From: Clostridia bacterium | GTDB taxonomy: Bacteria > Bacillota_A > Clostridia > Christensenellales > Aristaeellaceae | Assembly (NCBI GenBank): GCA_017481185.1 | Contig: JAFUPO010000266.1 | Coordinates: forward strand, 1 to 5,592 | DNA: 5,592 nt | Direction of reading: 5' to 3' | Part shown: positions 4,046 to 5,592 of the stretch, piece by piece | Layout: every line of letters begins with the position of its first letter | How positions within the stretch are numbered: position 1 is the first letter of the stretch | Position numbers and translations under genes: made by a program | The notes under the pieces: model-generated | The model's database searches: none | What the model was told of the DNA's origin: nothing | The model's input: only the letters and a program-made list of their open reading frames with translations

Positions 4046-5592
4046 TAGCCTTCTTCTCCTTCATAGGAAACATGGCACCAGGTTTCGCCTTCTCCCAGAA
4101 CCAGCACAAATGCTCCCTGAGGAATTTCCCTTAGAACTTGCGCCTCCAATGAGCAAAAGGCGCGCATATTCAGCGCAACATCAGCCACAACCTCGGCCGG
4201 CTCCACTTCCTTAAGGGTCGTAAGGGTGGGATCAAAAATCGGCTGAATAGGTGTTGGTTCTGGTGTATTCATTGAAGCCGGGGTTATTTGGGGGGTAGGT
4301 TCTTGGGCGGGTTCGTCAGGCAGATTATCGCTCGACCCCACGGTAGGCAGAAGGGTCTGCTTGGCTGCTGCCCCAGGAGCACTGCTCGTTAGGAAGCTCT
4401 GCATGACGTAGCCTACAGCGTCCTCATAGCTGATATGCGCCCATTCCCCTTCACGGCTGATGAGGATAACCTTGGCGCCATTGGGGATACCCATCATAAT
4501 GTCGCCATTAGGCGCAACGCGGAAATTCAGCGCCTTGCCATTGGAGGTGTAGACCCAGGCTTCCTCATTTAAATATTCTGGTTCAGGCGTAGGCGTTGTA
4601 GGAGGCGTCGTCGGCTGAGGCGAGGCTGGCGTCGGCTCAATCGGTTCAGGCGTTTGCTCCGGAACGGGCGTTAGGGTGGGCGATGCCTCCGGTGTAGGGG
4701 TAGGTTCGGGTGTAGGGGCAGCTGTCGCGGCAGCCTCAAGGGCAAGAAATTCCGTCATCACATACCCTTGCACGCCTGCGTATTCCACAAACATATCATT
4801 CAGTGAAGGTTCGAATACCTTGACCTCATCGATATCGTAGTTTTCCACCAGCCGCTTCATCATGTCCGTTTTCTCTGATACAGAAGACAATTGGATCAGC
4901 AGCCCGCCATCCTCTGTCACCGCACATCTGTCTCCCATATCCGCTTTTATCTTCTCAGGATGCTCCGTGCGGACTACAAGACGATCCCGTACATAATTGC
5001 GCTTGATATCATGCAAGTCTCCCTGCAGAACGACGCTGCCATTATTTAAGATCGCAATGCTGTCACAGAACTCTTCAATATAATTCATCTGGTGGCTGGA
5101 AAACAGTACTATTTTCCCTTTGGCAATCTGCTCCTTTACTACATCCTTTAACAGCATGGCATTGACCGGATCCAATCCGGAAAAAGGCTCATCCAGTATC
5201 ACGATATGGGGATCATGCGCAAGGGCTGTGATCAGCTGAATCTTCTGCTGATTTCCTTTGGACAGGGTATCCAGGCGCTTATTGCGATACTCTGTCATAT
5301 CCAGCCTCTCCAGCCAGTAATCGATGGACTTAACCGCATCCCTGCGCTTCATCCCCTTAAGCTCCGCAAAATAGGTAAGCTGGTCAATGATCAGCTTTTT
5401 GGGGTACAGACCTCGTTCCTCCGGCAGATATCCGATCTGTATCTTTGCATAGTCTATGGGCTTGCCATCCATCAGAATTTCACCGCTGTTTGCCGGAAAA
5501 ACATTCATCAGGATGCGGATAGAGGTGGTCTTGCCGGCGCCGTTTCTGCCAAGCAGCCCGAAAGCCTTACCGCTTTCTGCCTGAAAGGAAAC
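4009..5592 (-). CDS. ABC-transporter ATPase fused in frame to a Pro-rich SH3b protein (apparent chimera; 5' end beyond right edge)
   Basis: The frame is open from the right edge to TAA at 4009-4011 (527 residues in window). Counting from the first in-window codon, residues 1-269 form a cytoplasmic ABC ATPase: Walker A GRNGAGKTT (15-23), Q-loop region QIGYLPEERGLYPK (52-65), signature LSKGNQQK (110-117), Walker B HIVILDEP with D-loop SGLD (129-141), H-loop SSHQ (His167), and the C-terminal EPSLNDMF motif of NatA/YhaQ-like exporters. At about residues 270-273 the sequence becomes the tail of an SH3b domain (YAGVQGYVMTEFL), then a Thr/Pro/Glu-rich linker (about 293-338), a full SH3b domain (about 343-404), a second Pro-rich linker, and a final SH3b domain (about 469-527). 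SH3b domains normally lie outside the cell, yet no signal peptide or membrane segment separates the halves. No partner permease follows. The ATPase seems intact except perhaps for its last residues. A recombination fusion or assembly misjoin is the simplest reading. Confidence 0.85.
   Translation of the reverse strand, partial: VSFQAESGKAFGLLGRNGAGKTTSIRILMNVFPANSGEILMDGKPIDYAKIQIGYLPEERGLYPKKLIIDQLTYFAELKGMKRRDAVKSIDYWLERLDMTEYRNKRLDTLSKGNQQKIQLITALAHDPHIVILDEPFSGLDPVNAMLLKDVVKEQIAKGKIVLFSSHQMNYIEEFCDSIAILNNGSVVLQGDLHDIKRNYVRDRLVVRTEHPEKIKADMGDRCAVTEDGGLLIQLSSVSEKTDMMKRLVENYDIDEVKVFEPSLNDMFVEYAGVQGYVMTEFLALEAAATAAPTPEPTPTPEASPTLTPVPEQTPEPIEPTPASPQPTTPPTTPTPEPEYLNEEAWVYTSNGKALNFRVAPNGDIMMGIPNGAKVILISREGEWAHISYEDAVGYVMQSFLTSSAPGAAAKQTLLPTVGSSDNLPDEPAQEPTPQITPASMNTPEPTPIQPIFDPTLTTLKEVEPAEVVADVALNMRAFCSLEAQVLREIPQGAFVLVLGEGETWCHVSYEGEEGYCMTKYLKIIPY
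4049..4061 (-). promoter_or_regulatory. Ribosome binding region of the methyltransferase, inside the upstream gene
   Basis: The reverse strand reads AAGGAGAAGAAGG just before the TTG at 4045. AAGGAG is 10 bases from the start and a second GAAGG is 3 bases away. The same bases encode the GEEG segment of the last SH3b domain of the upstream gene, so coding and initiation signals share this DNA. Confidence 0.55.
4579..4716 (-). repeat. Low-complexity Thr/Pro/Glu linker
   Basis: About 46 codons encode repeated PTPEP-like units (PTPEPTPTPE, PEQTPEPIEPTP, TPPTTPTPEPE). Such linkers are common spacers between a membrane anchor and wall-facing domains in secreted Clostridia proteins. The DNA is imperfectly repetitive and more GC-rich than the ATPase part. 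This makes it a possible site of slippage, recombination or short-read assembly error. Confidence 0.8.
4735..4782 (-). other. Truncated SH3b domain remnant at the fusion point
   Basis: The 16 codons YAGVQGYVMTEFLALE match only the last strands of an SH3b domain. Compare the ends of the two complete copies downstream: YEDAVGYVMQSFL and YEGEEGYCMTKYL. The first two thirds of this copy, normally with an LNxR...W..V pattern, are absent and replaced by the ABC ATPase C-terminus. The exact breakpoint cannot be fixed, because VEYAG would be acceptable in both families. Confidence 0.7.

Overview
The window looks like a chromosomal housekeeping and cell-envelope region of an anaerobic Bacillota, probably Clostridia. 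This is inferred from a SpoVB-type flippase, a DUF6062-like Cys-rich protein, a SPOR protein with a short N-terminal anchor, SH3b domains joined by Thr/Pro/Glu linkers, strong AGGAGG-type ribosome sites and one textbook sigma-A promoter. Base composition is about half GC and genes are tightly packed. No rRNA, tRNA, CRISPR array, transposase or phage gene was seen.

Layout from left to right. (1) 1-517, minus: the 5' part of a membrane-anchored SPOR-domain protein that runs off the left edge. (2) 518-637: a divergent intergenic region with a 14-bp inverted repeat. (3) 638-1420, plus: a DUF6062-like protein with two Cys-pair modules. (4) 1417-1875, minus: a ComEB-type dCMP deaminase, whose stop codon shares a TTAA tetranucleotide with the stop of the DUF6062 gene. 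(5) 1876-2000: a divergent regulatory region with a perfect TTGACA-17-TATAAT promoter for the deaminase. (6) 2001-3287, plus: a SpoVB-like multi-pass flippase. (7) 3278-4045, minus: a TrmN6/YabB-type tRNA adenine-N6 methyltransferase that overlaps the flippase end. (8) 4009 to beyond 5592, minus: a long frame whose N-terminal half is a cytoplasmic ABC-transporter ATPase and whose C-terminal half is an extracellular-type Pro-rich/SH3b protein.

The most unusual item is this last gene. The ATPase reads normally through Walker A, Q-loop, signature, Walker B, H-loop and the C-terminal EPSLNDMFVE motif. Within a few codons it becomes the tail of an SH3b domain (GYVMTEFL), then a Thr/Pro linker and two complete SH3b domains. 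There is no membrane segment between the halves, and only the end of the first SH3b repeat is present. This suggests either a real in-frame deletion or recombination fusion, or an assembly misjoin near 4770-4785. A designed multidomain protein seems less likely.

The other genes do not form one obvious pathway. They cover deoxynucleotide supply (dCMP deaminase), tRNA modification (methyltransferase), envelope lipid-linked precursor transport (flippase), and cell-wall or peptidoglycan contact (SPOR, SH3b). No convincing new defence or mobile system is visible.
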